Positions 18,932-27,503 of a stretch of DNA of 64,000 bases are shown here, in pieces. Positions within the stretch are counted from its first letter, which is position 1; each line of letters begins with the position of its first letter. The notes under the pieces are model-generated. The model did no database searches. It was not told where the DNA came from and saw only the letters and a list, made by a program, of their open reading frames with translations. The stretch is taken from positions 1 to 64,000 of the forward strand of contig JAAXXR010000003.1 in NCBI GenBank assembly GCA_013334335.1. Reading direction: 5' to 3'. This stretch comes from Chlorobiaceae bacterium. Its GTDB lineage: Bacteria; Bacteroidota; Chlorobiia; Chlorobiales; Chlorobiaceae. The position numbers were made by a program, and so were the translations under genes.

Positions 18932-20881
18932 ATGCTGACAAATGTCATGACTTCGGAATGCGCCCAGCCGGATTTCGAGTTCTTCAGTATGTTCGAATCC
19001 TTCGATATACCGGTGTTCGCCATTGAACCCAACGGGAAGATCGTCTACGCGAACAACGGTTTTGCATCACGACTCTCCATGCAACCCGATGAGTGCCTGG
19101 GCACGAACCTCTACGAACAGATGTCGTCCGTCCTCCACATACCGGAGATCGCGGCAGAACGCAAGAAACGGTTCGATGAGGCGCTCAGGACAAAAAAACA
19201 CCTCGCGTTCGAAGATGAACGCGACGGCATAACCCTGAAACACAGCCTCTACCCGGTCAGGCTTGTCGATGGAGCAGAGACTCGCCTTCTGGTCATCATT
19301 CAGGACATCTCCGACCAGAAACGCAGGGAAAGCGATGCCCACAAAGGCCTGGCGATACTGAACGCGATCGTGGACACCATTCCGGCATCGGTCATCGTCG
19401 TCGACGCCCGCATGCGACTTGTCGGATGGAACCGGTTTTCACGCGATATCATCAACGCCAAACCCGACAATGAGATGCTCGGAGTCATCCCGTTTGAACG
19501 AGTTCATCCGGAAGACCGCGTATCGATTATCAACAAGGCATTCTTCAACGTCCTCAATTTTGGCATCGAAGAGACCGCTGAATTCAGGATGCGGCACCGG
19601 AACGAAGAGGAGTACAAATGGGCCACGCTAAGGGCCAGAAGGATCATCGTGGAAGAGCAGCCCTTTGTGGTCGCCGTGGTCACCGAAACGACGGAACTCA
19701 AAAAGGCAGAAGATGAGCGGAAAAAACTCCAGGCGCAGCTCCAGCAATCGCAGAAAATGGAGATGCTCGGCCAGCTCGCCGGTGGAATCGCCCATGACTT
19801 CAACAATGCCCTGACGGCTATTCTCGGCAATGCGGAGCTTATCCTGCAACGGTTAAACAGCTCCGACCGGCTGGCTGAAAACATACAGGATATCCACCTG
19901 GCGGCGACCCACTCGGCAGAGCTTGTCCGTAAACTCCTCGCCTTTGCCAGAAAACAGGTGACCCAGCCGGAGATCGTCATTCTCGACGACGAAATCGAAG
20001 CCCTGCTGCCAATGCTCGGGCGTCTGATCGGCGAAAACATCCGGGTCCGCTGGCACCCTGACAGTGCCGGTGCGAGAGTGTGCGTTGATCCTTCACAGAT
20101 CGCCCAGATTGTCTCCAACCTCTGCATCAATTCGCGAGACGCCATCGCCGGCAGCGGAAGCATCGATGTCTCGACCGACACCATCCACGTCTCAAGGGAG
20201 CAATCCAGAAGCGGCCACCCGTGCACGACCCCGGGCGACTATGTCCGGCTTGCCGTAGCGGACAACGGAAGCGGCATCGACAAGCAGACACTGCCTCATA
20301 TCTTCGAGCCTTTTTTCACGACCAAGGAGGTCGGCAAGGGTACGGGACTGGGGCTTTCCATGATCTACGGCATACTGCAACAAAACCACGGGTTCATCGA
20401 ATGCAGTACCGAAATGGGCAAGGGCACGGCCTTCACCCTCTATATCCCGCAATACCAGGGCATTCTCTGCAACGAGGACAACCAGTTGCCGGAACCATCT
20501 CGGAAAGACAGGAACGAAACGGTGCTGCTGGTCGAAGATGAGCCATTCATCATCAAAATCATCACGGAACTGCTCGAGAACAACGGCTTCAGCGTCCTGT
20601 CCGCCACCGACGCCGAAACCGCCGTGGAACTTGACGGAGAGCATCAGGGGCGAATCGATCTGCTGATATCCGACGTGATGCTGCCGGGCATGAACGGCGT
20701 GCAACTCGCAAAGAAACTGCAGGAGCGGCATACCGGGCTCAAAGTGCTGTTCATGTCCGGTTACGCCTTTGAAACCATCGGCCATCACGGGACGTTCGAA
20801 GAGGGAGTGGACTTCATCCAGAAACCGTTCGGTATCGACGAATTCATGAACATCGTCCAAAAGGCAATTCCGATTGCGTAG
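18932..20881 (+). CDS. Hybrid sensor histidine kinase (PAS-PAS-HisKA-HATPase-REC)
   Basis: A 649-residue cytoplasmic hybrid kinase. Order: PAS 1 (about 20-125), PAS 2 (about 140-260), a short coiled linker, HisKA with the phosphoacceptor His288 in LAGGIAHDFNNALTAIL, a HATPase_c domain (N-box LCINSRDAIAGSG; G-boxes DNGSGI and GKGTGLGLSMIYG), and a C-terminal receiver with phosphoacceptor Asp in LLISDVMLPGMNG. There are no membrane helices, so the signal is probably internal. The GGIAHDFNN box places it in the NtrB-like HPK4 group. AAGGA precedes the ATG by 4 nt. It resembles the N-terminus of the 31227-34652 kinase. No partner regulator gene is adjacent. Confidence 0.93.
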   Translation: MLTNVMTSECAQPDFEFFSMFESFDIPVFAIEPNGKIVYANNGFASRLSMQPDECLGTNLYEQMSSVLHIPEIAAERKKRFDEALRTKKHLAFEDERDGITLKHSLYPVRLVDGAETRLLVIIQDISDQKRRESDAHKGLAILNAIVDTIPASVIVVDARMRLVGWNRFSRDIINAKPDNEMLGVIPFERVHPEDRVSIINKAFFNVLNFGIEETAEFRMRHRNEEEYKWATLRARRIIVEEQPFVVAVVTETTELKKAEDERKKLQAQLQQSQKMEMLGQLAGGIAHDFNNALTAILGNAELILQRLNSSDRLAENIQDIHLAATHSAELVRKLLAFARKQVTQPEIVILDDEIEALLPMLGRLIGENIRVRWHPDSAGARVCVDPSQIAQIVSNLCINSRDAIAGSGSIDVSTDTIHVSREQSRSGHPCTTPGDYVRLAVADNGSGIDKQTLPHIFEPFFTTKEVGKGTGLGLSMIYGILQQNHGFIECSTEMGKGTAFTLYIPQYQGILCNEDNQLPEPSRKDRNETVLLVEDEPFIIKIITELLENNGFSVLSATDAETAVELDGEHQGRIDLLISDVMLPGMNGVQLAKKLQERHTGLKVLFMSGYAFETIGHHGTFEEGVDFIQKPFGIDEFMNIVQKAIPIA

Positions 20882-21187
20882 CACCAACGATCCGCCCCCC
20901 CTTTCAAAGGCTTGACCGGCAACTTTTCCGGCAAGTGGTCGGAAGATCATTGTTCAGCCAACCGGGGCGGGATTCTTGAACAACTCCCCTACCCTCAGGC
21001 TCCATAAACCACGCGACAGATCGTGAAGATGGGGGCTGCATGCCTGGAGCGTCACGCCCACAGCAAAGTCCGGCCGCGCGGCTATTGAAAAACAACGGTT
21101 TTTCCTCGACCCTTTACGGTTTATGACTATTTTGCAGAATGACCATTTCAGGGACGAGACCGGCCGAACAACACAACCAGCAGTGAC
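20882..21187. other. Intergenic region, nothing recognised
   Basis: 306 nt between the hybrid kinase and a small acidic protein gene. It contains no convincing ORF, tRNA or strong hairpin on either strand. Confidence 0.5.
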
Positions 21188-21553
21188 ATGAACCAGAGCA
21201 TCGACCTCAGTGGAGATCCGAAATACGCAGGAGTGAAGGCCGCCCTCGATGACATCGAGATAAAACTCGTCGAGAACGGCAAGCTCGTGAAACTTACGGG
21301 CACCGTCGCCAGCAGCGTAACCATTGAGTTCGGCATGTACGGTGACGGGAAAAATGCTGAACCCAGCATCCTCATCAAGGTCACCACCCCTGATGACATC
21401 TTCATCGACGCCGACGAGGAGATACTCGACGACTTCGAGGATTTCATCATCGCCGAACTTGAAACCGCCTCTCTCGAATGGTCACCGGAGGTGAAGGAGT
21501 CTCTGGGGGACGACCGACAGATCATCCTGCTCATCGACGGCGAAGAGTACTGA
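21188..21553 (+). CDS. Small acidic protein of unknown function
   Basis: A 121-residue protein that I do not recognise. It has no signal peptide or membrane helix and is strongly acidic towards the C-terminus (DADEEILDDFEDFIIAELE). The N-terminal half alternates hydrophobic and polar residues (KLVKLTGTVASSVTIEFGMY), suggesting beta strands. The reading frame has a clean ATG and is followed by an intergenic stretch, so it is probably a real cytoplasmic protein. Neighbours give no functional hint. Confidence 0.65.
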   Translation: MNQSIDLSGDPKYAGVKAALDDIEIKLVENGKLVKLTGTVASSVTIEFGMYGDGKNAEPSILIKVTTPDDIFIDADEEILDDFEDFIIAELETASLEWSPEVKESLGDDRQIILLIDGEEY

Positions 21554-21652
21554 CATCATGGCGGTACGGACCGTCGTCAGTTCGCAAGGTGCCTGATCGC
21601 AAACGCTTGCCGGCAGTTTTTTACCTTTGGAGTGGAGCCGGTTCAGGTCAAT

Positions 21653-22183
21653 TCACCCGACGGGCCGGGTGTTGAAGATCACCCCGGCCTTCGCCTCCTG
21701 CCAGATCGCGCCGAACCTGACCTGTTCGGTCCTGGTGAAACGGAGGGCACCAGCCAGAAACCACGTTCCGGGATGCTTCTCAGGATCGTCGCCCTCCTTC
21801 GTACCCAGGTGCTCCAGGTCCGAAACCTCGCCACAGCCACCCCTCCTCACCCGCCACTGCCCCATGACATACCGTTCAGCATCGGCCGCCACCACATCCA
21901 GCACCTCATGGATCTCACCCTGGTCGCTGTCTCCTCGCAACGCAAGGCCACCATAGGCATACGCCACGGAACGGTGTTCATCAAGTACGAAACGGAGGTA
22001 TTTATTCCGCACCATGTGATGCAAATCCAGATTGTCGAAAAGGTAGATGAACTGGCTTCCGTCTCCGGCAACCCCCGAGATGGATCTCGGCAGGACGCCG
22101 TTCTCTTCGGCAAGCGTGATGTACCACTCCGCATACTCCTCATAAAGCTCCGTGAGCAGGGGGTTCGGTTCGCAGGTATCCAT
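21653..22183 (-). CDS. Hypothetical protein
   Basis: A 176-residue soluble acidic protein with no recognised domain. The start is taken at ATG 22183 (MDTCEPNPLLTELYEEY); a TTG at 22219 would add 12 residues and has no better ribosome site. Notable segments are FIYLFDNLDLHHMVRNKYLR and GTWFLAGALRFTRTEQVRFG; the regular alternation suggests a mixed alpha/beta fold. It lies downstream of the CqsS-like kinase on the same strand, 188 nt away, and could be a read-through partner of it. Function unknown. Confidence 0.6.
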   Translation of the reverse strand: MDTCEPNPLLTELYEEYAEWYITLAEENGVLPRSISGVAGDGSQFIYLFDNLDLHHMVRNKYLRFVLDEHRSVAYAYGGLALRGDSDQGEIHEVLDVVAADAERYVMGQWRVRRGGCGEVSDLEHLGTKEGDDPEKHPGTWFLAGALRFTRTEQVRFGAIWQEAKAGVIFNTRPVG

Positions 22184-22371
22184 AATGGCAATAATTGTCC
22201 TGATGGGCGATCTCTCCAAGGCCTTTCGGAAAGGAGCCGACTCCCCCGAAACATGATCGAATTCATTGAAAATACACAGCCATGCCGATATTCACGCACC
22301 CTGTCGGTAATTGATGCGCACCAGGGCATTGCGTCAGGATGATGGCCGGAGGAAAGTCCTCTCCACGCCAC

Positions 22372-24945
22372 TCATGGTGAGGAAGCGGTGTCCGAAACTG
22401 ATTTTGACACCGTCAGCGAAGAGAGCTCCTCGCTCGTCAACCTGCACACGCAACGCAGGTAGTCAGTCCAGCCATCACTCAACGGACACCCGCCCTGGTG
22501 GAAAAACTCGCTGATCCTGACACTCACGGCCAGGATTCTGGCCGCTCCGATGTTGGCGGCAGAGCCCTTGAGCGTATGATTTGCGCGTATGGCGCGCTCC
22601 TGGTCATGCTTCATGCATGCGTCATCCAGATCGTCGATGATCTTGCCGGTATCCTCGATGAACAGCCTGAACAGGTTTCCCATGAATTCGTCATCCCCGA
22701 GTTCCCGGAGACTCTCAATGGTTGAACGGTCCAGAATCTCGACGCCGTCGAACTCCTTCCATGGAGCAGGGGCCGTCAGGTCGCAATTACATTCATGCTG
22801 ACACTTCGCCTTGCTGTTGTACATGAGGTCCGATATGGCTTTGACCAGTTCCTGCTTACGGACCGGCTTGCCCAGATGCATGTTGATCTCCGTATCCATG
22901 GCGACGGAGATCGCCTCACGGTCAGAGTACCCGCTGAGCATGATAATGGGAACCTGGCAGTAATGCTCGAGACATTTTCCCGGGCCACCCGCCCTGATGA
23001 TCTTGGTGGCTTCGATACCGTCCATGACCGGCATCTGCATATCCATGATGACGAGATCGACTGGAACGGATTCAAGCTTGTCCAGAGCCCGTCTGCCATT
23101 CTCTGCCAAAAACACCGTGAAACCAAGAGGTTCAAGCATGGCCTTCAGAAACTCCCTGCTCACCATGTTGTCTTCAACGACAAGGATGTTCCCCTCCAGC
23201 TTTACCTCCGGTTGGAAGTTTGCGACGAAGCGGCGCTCCGAAAAGAAGTACTTCTCGACCATGATGCGTATATCCTGCCTCCTGACCGGTTTGAACAGGC
23301 ATTCATCCATTCCCGAAGCGGATGAGCGGGCAAGCCCCTCCTCTTCGGACAGCGCAGTCACGCCGACGATCGGTACGGTAAGGTAGTGCTGCACCAGGAA
23401 CCGTTCAATACCGATACCGTGTCGAATGCGCCGGACAGCTTCGTCCCCGTTGAGCTCAGGCATCTCGATATCCATCAGGATCAGGTCATAGCGGTTATTC
23501 CTGGCCATTTGCAGTGCAATCAGACCGTTCTCTGCCTGATCGCAGATGCATTTCATCTCACCAAAGTATTTCGAGAGCAATATCCTGTTCGGCATCTGGT
23601 CATCGACAATGAGCACCTTTTTGCGACCAAGGATCTCCTGCTTGAGGAGTTCAACCGGCTTCGAGTCGTATGCAGGCAGCTCAATGACAAACTCCGTCCA
23701 TTCTCCCGGTACGGAGCAGCAGGTGATTCTCCCTAAAAAAGAGGCCACGATCCGCCGGCAGAAGGCGAGCCCGATCCCGGTACCCCCTGGTTTACCGTAG
23801 GTGTTGAATGGCTGGAAAACCTTCTCGAGCCTGTCGGCAGGAATTCCCGGACCAGTATCCCTGATGATGATTCGATTGCAGGCTTCAGCGACCTGCATGG
23901 TGATGTCAACCCGGAACCCGTCGATACATCCGTAATACAGCGCGTTTTTAAGCAGGTTCGCCATCAGGTTTGAAAACAGGTCCTGGTCCCCAAAGAAATC
24001 GAAATCACCTGAATAGTCGACATGAACGAATGACGCCTCTTCTTCTCCGCTGAACACATACCCTTCGAGTGCGTTGCGGATCGATGTCGACACCGTCAGG
24101 CGCCTGAACTGGCTCTGATCGATCATCCTTCCGTTGAGACTCAGGAGAATGGAGTCGATGATCTTGTTTGCCCGATGGATGGTTTCCGAGCCAACATCGA
24201 TATTGTGGTGAATGCTTGCCAGCGAGACGTTCGAGATGGCGGTATCTTCAGGGCCGTCGGACAGTTCGACAGGCTTCAGGGGAAGTAACCCCCTGACCGA
24301 TTCGATGCTCAGTGCCACGGAATTGAGCGCATTTCTCATCTCGTGGGCAATCGTCCCGCTCAGGCTTTTCATGATCGTGAACCGCAACTCCTGGTAGGAG
24401 TGCATCCATCGCACCGCAACCATTACCCCGTAGAGCGTGAACACGGACGACAACAGATAGGTCCAGTCGAAATCGGTATACCTGACTTCACCATCAAGCA
24501 GCATGACGGTCAACAAAGCCGCAACGAAGGAAACCGACATGAGTACGACGATGAACAACCAGTCGAGGGTTACCAGGATGATGACGATGAGCCCCCCAAG
24601 GGCGGTCGTCGTCCACACTTCCGACCACTCGTTCTTCATGGTCATGAAAAAAATGAAAAACGGGCAGGCGACGAGGGTATAAAAAATGAAGTAATAGGGA
24701 AATGGCTTTCTGAAATCAGCGGGAATCGAGCGATAGAAGATCAACGGCAGGGCAAGTGCGGCTATCGCAACCCGAAACCCGGGGTTTTCATATCGTTGCG
24801 GTATGATCCAGATGAGAACTGCGCCCCAGATCAGACTGGACAAGGCAGCGTAGATTCCCAATGCGGATACATTCGATTCCGAGTGGTCGAACATGTCCTG
24901 CGCCCGCGTCTTGAGAGACGATGCCAATGGGAGGAAGCCGTTCAT
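22372..24945 (-). CDS. CqsS-like hybrid histidine kinase (membrane sensor-HisKA-HATPase-REC-REC-Hpt)
   Basis: An 857-residue membrane kinase resembling the Vibrio CAI-1 receptor CqsS and its Legionella LqsS relatives. The sensor (residues 25-185) has about six short hydrophobic helices with no large periplasmic loop and contains IPQRYENPGFR, close to the CqsS segment FPQSYENLGLR. The phosphoacceptor is His201 in GTIAHEMRNALNSVALS. The ATPase domain has NLLKNALYYG and GGTGIGLAFCRR, then WTEFVIELPAYDS, again CqsS-like. Two receivers follow (Asp in LILMDIEMPELNG and LVIMDMQMPVMDG) and a C-terminal Hpt domain with RANHTLKGSAANIG. CqsS has a single receiver and no Hpt, so this protein could carry out a whole phosphorelay. 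Start ATG 24945 is one of several options. Ligand identity is inferred only from similarity. Confidence 0.9.
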   Translation of the reverse strand: MNGFLPLASSLKTRAQDMFDHSESNVSALGIYAALSSLIWGAVLIWIIPQRYENPGFRVAIAALALPLIFYRSIPADFRKPFPYYFIFYTLVACPFFIFFMTMKNEWSEVWTTTALGGLIVIILVTLDWLFIVVLMSVSFVAALLTVMLLDGEVRYTDFDWTYLLSSVFTLYGVMVAVRWMHSYQELRFTIMKSLSGTIAHEMRNALNSVALSIESVRGLLPLKPVELSDGPEDTAISNVSLASIHHNIDVGSETIHRANKIIDSILLSLNGRMIDQSQFRRLTVSTSIRNALEGYVFSGEEEASFVHVDYSGDFDFFGDQDLFSNLMANLLKNALYYGCIDGFRVDITMQVAEACNRIIIRDTGPGIPADRLEKVFQPFNTYGKPGGTGIGLAFCRRIVASFLGRITCCSVPGEWTEFVIELPAYDSKPVELLKQEILGRKKVLIVDDQMPNRILLSKYFGEMKCICDQAENGLIALQMARNNRYDLILMDIEMPELNGDEAVRRIRHGIGIERFLVQHYLTVPIVGVTALSEEEGLARSSASGMDECLFKPVRRQDIRIMVEKYFFSERRFVANFQPEVKLEGNILVVEDNMVSREFLKAMLEPLGFTVFLAENGRRALDKLESVPVDLVIMDMQMPVMDGIEATKIIRAGGPGKCLEHYCQVPIIMLSGYSDREAISVAMDTEINMHLGKPVRKQELVKAISDLMYNSKAKCQHECNCDLTAPAPWKEFDGVEILDRSTIESLRELGDDEFMGNLFRLFIEDTGKIIDDLDDACMKHDQERAIRANHTLKGSAANIGAARILAVSVRISEFFHQGGCPLSDGWTDYLRCVCRLTSEELSSLTVSKSVSDTASSP

Positions 24946-25435
24946 AGGTTTTGGCCCAATGAACAATGCGCACGCGCCACCCTGAACCACTTGGGTGTGA
25001 AGGCCGGAATGACTGCTCCCGCCTCCGTAATAATGCAACCACTCAGGTGTCTTGGGGGACGCATGGGGGTCGATCTATCGTTATGAATTCTCCGGCAGCA
25101 TCCTGCCCGATCGTCATGACGGGCAACAAGCCGCCGTTTTGTTACAATATATAGTAAAATAGTATCATATCAATATGCCTGCCTATACCGCCAGGCCGTG
25201 GAACCGGGGACATGGAATCTGAAAATCGGAGCCGATCATTGCCGACCATCGCGATTCGATTCCGGCAGGTTCATCCGGAACTCTCCCGCATACGCAAACT
25301 TCCGGAACGACCAGCAGATAATTTCTTGCGTATTTGGTGTTATCGAAACATAAAACAGGTGTTATCCGCATTTAAATGGTAAACTGCACCAAGTTCCCAT
25401 TTTCGACAATGCAGATTTTGAGAGGAGAAGCGGCG
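24946..25435. other. Intergenic region between CqsS-like kinase and higA-type gene
   Basis: 490 nt separating divergent genes. The part 25130-25180 is AT-rich and carries a promoter-like pair, given separately. All three plus-strand frames were checked for a HigB toxin, which normally precedes HigA; none shows its features. A plus-strand frame of 15 codons starts at 25174 directly after the promoter-like element and is not called. Confidence 0.4.
25139..25168 (+). promoter_or_regulatory. Putative sigma-70-type promoter
   Basis: TTGTTA (25139-25144) and TATCAT (25163-25168) are separated by 18 nt of AT-rich sequence. It would read towards the HigA-type gene, leaving a leader of about 260 nt. 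This is a pattern match only. Confidence 0.4.
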
Positions 25436-25741
25436 ATGCCACCCGTAAAAATGAAACCGGTTCATCCAGGAGAGATCCTGTCGGAGGAGTTTCTTGATCC
25501 TATGCAACTCAGCAGCGCCGTCATGGCAAAAGGACTCAACCTCCCCGAAACGGAAATCGAGGAGATCCTGCAGGGAAAGCGAAACATAAATGCCGACACG
25601 GCATGGCGACTCGCACGTTTTTTCAGCAACTCGGCCCAGTTCTGGTTCGGTATGCAGATGCAGTACGATCTCGATACGGCATATGAACAGAACGGCGACA
25701 AAATCCAGCAGGAGGTCACCATCCACAAGCAGGCCGAGTGA
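25436..25741 (+). CDS. higA: HigA-family addiction module antidote / XRE-type regulator
   Basis: A 101-residue helix-turn-helix protein of the HigA antitoxin family. The start KPVHPGEILSEEFLDPM is the hallmark of this family, and WRLARFFSNSAQFWFGMQ is the recognition-helix region. ATG 25436 has AGGAG about 8 nt upstream; the longer frame from 25376 lacks this. HigA represses its own operon and neutralises the ribosome-dependent mRNase HigB. No higB is found upstream or downstream, so this is an orphan that may act as a stand-alone repressor or be the remnant of a module. Confidence 0.9.
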   Translation: MPPVKMKPVHPGEILSEEFLDPMQLSSAVMAKGLNLPETEIEEILQGKRNINADTAWRLARFFSNSAQFWFGMQMQYDLDTAYEQNGDKIQQEVTIHKQAE

Positions 25742-26297
25742 AAGAAAAGGAGACTTTTCCCAACGACGATCTACGACGACATCTTCTGTCACCGTAAGAA
25801 CCCATGTTCACTGCAGAGATCATCGGCGAGTTTGATCAAAATGGTGTTCCGTGAATGTGGGTAAATAAGCATGAGCGGCCACTCCCAACGCCATTGGCTC
25901 TCCAAGGAAGCACGTTTGCCTCAACAGGAAATCGTGAAGGACACCATCCCCCAGATCAGCTTCATCCAGGAATCATAGAGCCACTGCTCGTCATCTTCTC
26001 GACTCCGCTGAGGTTCATCTCACCCAAAGGGCCCGTTTCCAGCAGGACACCCCATCTGAGCGGTATTCGTGAGACTTGCCGTTGACTTGGGCTTTTGAAA
26101 AGATCAGCAGCCGTCAACACCATCATCACGCATGGGGTAGGCACTCCCGGGGAAATCGATACTTCCGGCGGCGTTCAGCCTGCATCACGCATGAAGACAG
26201 CCGCGTCGAAACTCGTCGGACAGGTAGATGCCGGGGGTGCGTAACCTGCAGATGCCGACCGTAAACCGGAAACGCTACCGGTTCCAACAACGCACCG
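25742..26297. other. Gene-free region of 556 nt
   Basis: No frame on either strand has both a good start and plausible protein character. A short plus-strand frame at 25805 encodes 16 residues (MFTAEIIGEFDQNGVP) and then stops; it may be the start of a decayed gene. A 6-bp hairpin (AACCGG/CCGGTT, 26264-26283) lies about 15 nt downstream of the next minus-strand gene and could be its weak terminator. Confidence 0.4.
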
Positions 26298-26522
26298 TCA
26301 TTCAACGTTCTGCTTCGCCCCCGTCAGATTCGACGGAATGTTGCCCCCATTGAACACACCGCTCACTTTCATGAACAATGAACCGGCCGCGAACAGCCCA
26401 AGCCCCACCACGGCAACGCCCGCCAGCCCATGCAGAACAGGTGGCGCAATTGGCGCAAGAAGCACCGTACCGCCTATACCTACGGCTTTCTTGACCATAT
26501 CTGACTGGATCGTCTCACTCAT
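26298..26522 (-). CDS. Small hydrophobic membrane protein, possible chlorosome-block protein
   Basis: A 74-residue protein with two adjacent hydrophobic stretches rich in Gly, Ala and Val (AVGIGGTVLLAPIAPPVL and LAGVAVVGLGLFAAGSLF), short polar ends and no cleavable signal. A good AGGAG lies about 8 nt before ATG 26522. I do not recognise the family. Its size and amphiphilic composition are like chlorosome envelope proteins of the CsmC/CsmD type, and a CsmA/CsmE-type gene is 1.6 kb away, but it could equally be an ordinary inner membrane protein. Confidence 0.7.
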   Translation of the reverse strand: MSETIQSDMVKKAVGIGGTVLLAPIAPPVLHGLAGVAVVGLGLFAAGSLFMKVSGVFNGGNIPSNLTGAKQNVE

Positions 26523-26639
26523 GTCGGAAGTCTCCTGTGCTTATTTTTCAAGAAACCTTTTTTCGAAGCCGGATACTGAAATCCGCCCGAAAGGTGCGGG
26601 TCATTTTATGCCGTTCCAGCCTGAACTGCAGCGAATCCT

Positions 26640-26876
26640 TCAGTTCAGGTTCGGTTCACACTTCCGAACGCCGATGATGCATGATTTGGAATACTTTTCC
26701 CCGGCGGCAAAGCCTTCCATGAAAATGATCTCGGCAAACTCCTCGAGTTTCATGCCCATCTCGATCTCCTGACTGAGATACGACTCCATATTGCGGGGCT
26801 TCATGCGCTTGTTCATTTTTTTCACATACGCAACCCATGCACCACGGCATGCCTGTAACCACAAGATTTTTGACAT
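26640..26876 (-). CDS. Small basic protein of unknown function
   Basis: A 78-residue frame starting 2 nt after the stop codon of the upstream gene, which suggests translational coupling. The N-terminal half is basic (KKMNKRMKPRNMES); the C-terminal half is helical (MGMKLEEFAEIIFMEGFAAG) and contains two cysteines (CIIGVRKCEPN). No ribosome site independent of the upstream gene is evident, and no family is recognised. An internal start at MNKRMKP is possible. Support comes from the tight spacing and lack of a competing frame. Confidence 0.45.
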   Translation of the reverse strand: MSKILWLQACRGAWVAYVKKMNKRMKPRNMESYLSQEIEMGMKLEEFAEIIFMEGFAAGEKYSKSCIIGVRKCEPNLN

Positions 26877-26878
26877 GT

Positions 26879-27142
26879 CTACTGCTGTTTGATGTTTTCA
26901 GTACTGTTTCCTGCCGACACGACCTTGCCCGCTTGCACGTTATCCTTCCGTCTTGCCTCATCAGGCATCATGACGCTGAAGGGAGTCAGTGCCGATGAGA
27001 TTGCAAAAAAACCGGCGCCGGTCAATGTCGCGCCACCCAACACAAGAAACGCGACTGGAAACCCGACAAGGGGAAGCAACATCGCAAGGCCCAACATGCC
27101 GTCGGAATGCCGTCGAGTTGCCAACGTGGAATCTTCAGGCAT
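26879..27142 (-). CDS. Small two-helix membrane protein, possible chlorosome envelope type
   Basis: An 87-residue protein with two hydrophobic helices (MLGLAMLLPLVGFPVAFLVL and GATLTGAGFFAISSALTPF) and a polar C-terminal tail of about 30 residues. The start is uncertain: ATG 27142 (MPEDSTLAT) is used, a GTG at 27223 would add 27 residues and ATG 27097 would remove 15. The layout resembles small chlorosome envelope proteins such as CsmC/CsmD, but I cannot confirm homology. It is followed at 2 nt by the 78-residue frame. Confidence 0.55.
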   Translation of the reverse strand: MPEDSTLATRRHSDGMLGLAMLLPLVGFPVAFLVLGGATLTGAGFFAISSALTPFSVMMPDEARRKDNVQAGKVVSAGNSTENIKQQ

Positions 27143-27503
27143 AAAAAGTATCGGTAAATGTTGGAAAACCGGAAGAACGGCATACCACGGTTCCCGCCAT
27201 GTCGGTCTTGCCGCATGAATCACCTGTTTATGCTTCGATCAAGGCCCTCAGCTACAGGAGTGCCGGTTGGAGTGACCGCACAATGATACCGACGATCCTG
27301 ATCACGCTCGTTTGAGTAAGGGTGGCTCGGGCAAGCAGTTCGGAATCAATGCTTGCCATGACGTCATTGCCCCGCCCTGATCATGCCCGCCTGATGTTAA
27401 CAATTATTACAAAGATTACGCACTGCCCCTGCGCAACCCGAAGACGCGCATCAGATACTAATTATCATCTCGATTTATCGTCATAATTATAAGAAATTTT
27501 TTT
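27143..27503. promoter_or_regulatory. Divergent intergenic region upstream of the csm-type operon
   Basis: 361 nt between divergent genes. The last 110 nt before 27504 are very AT-rich, with ATAATTATAAG ending 13 nt before the next ATG, a plausible -10 region for the plus-strand photosynthesis block. No ORF or RNA gene was recognised. Confidence 0.45.

Noticed and set aside
22335-22375. GGAGGAAAGTCC, a hallmark of RNase P RNA
   Set aside because: There is no room for a 350-400 nt RNA: the CqsS-like gene begins or ends on one side and the needed P-stems are not found.
25039-25435. Search for a HigB toxin before higA
   Set aside because: No frame shows the HigB pattern in any of the three plus-strand frames.
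25871-25975. Frame starting MSGHSQRHW, reminiscent of YebC (MSGHSKW)
   Set aside because: The similarity ends after five residues and the frame stops after 35 codons.
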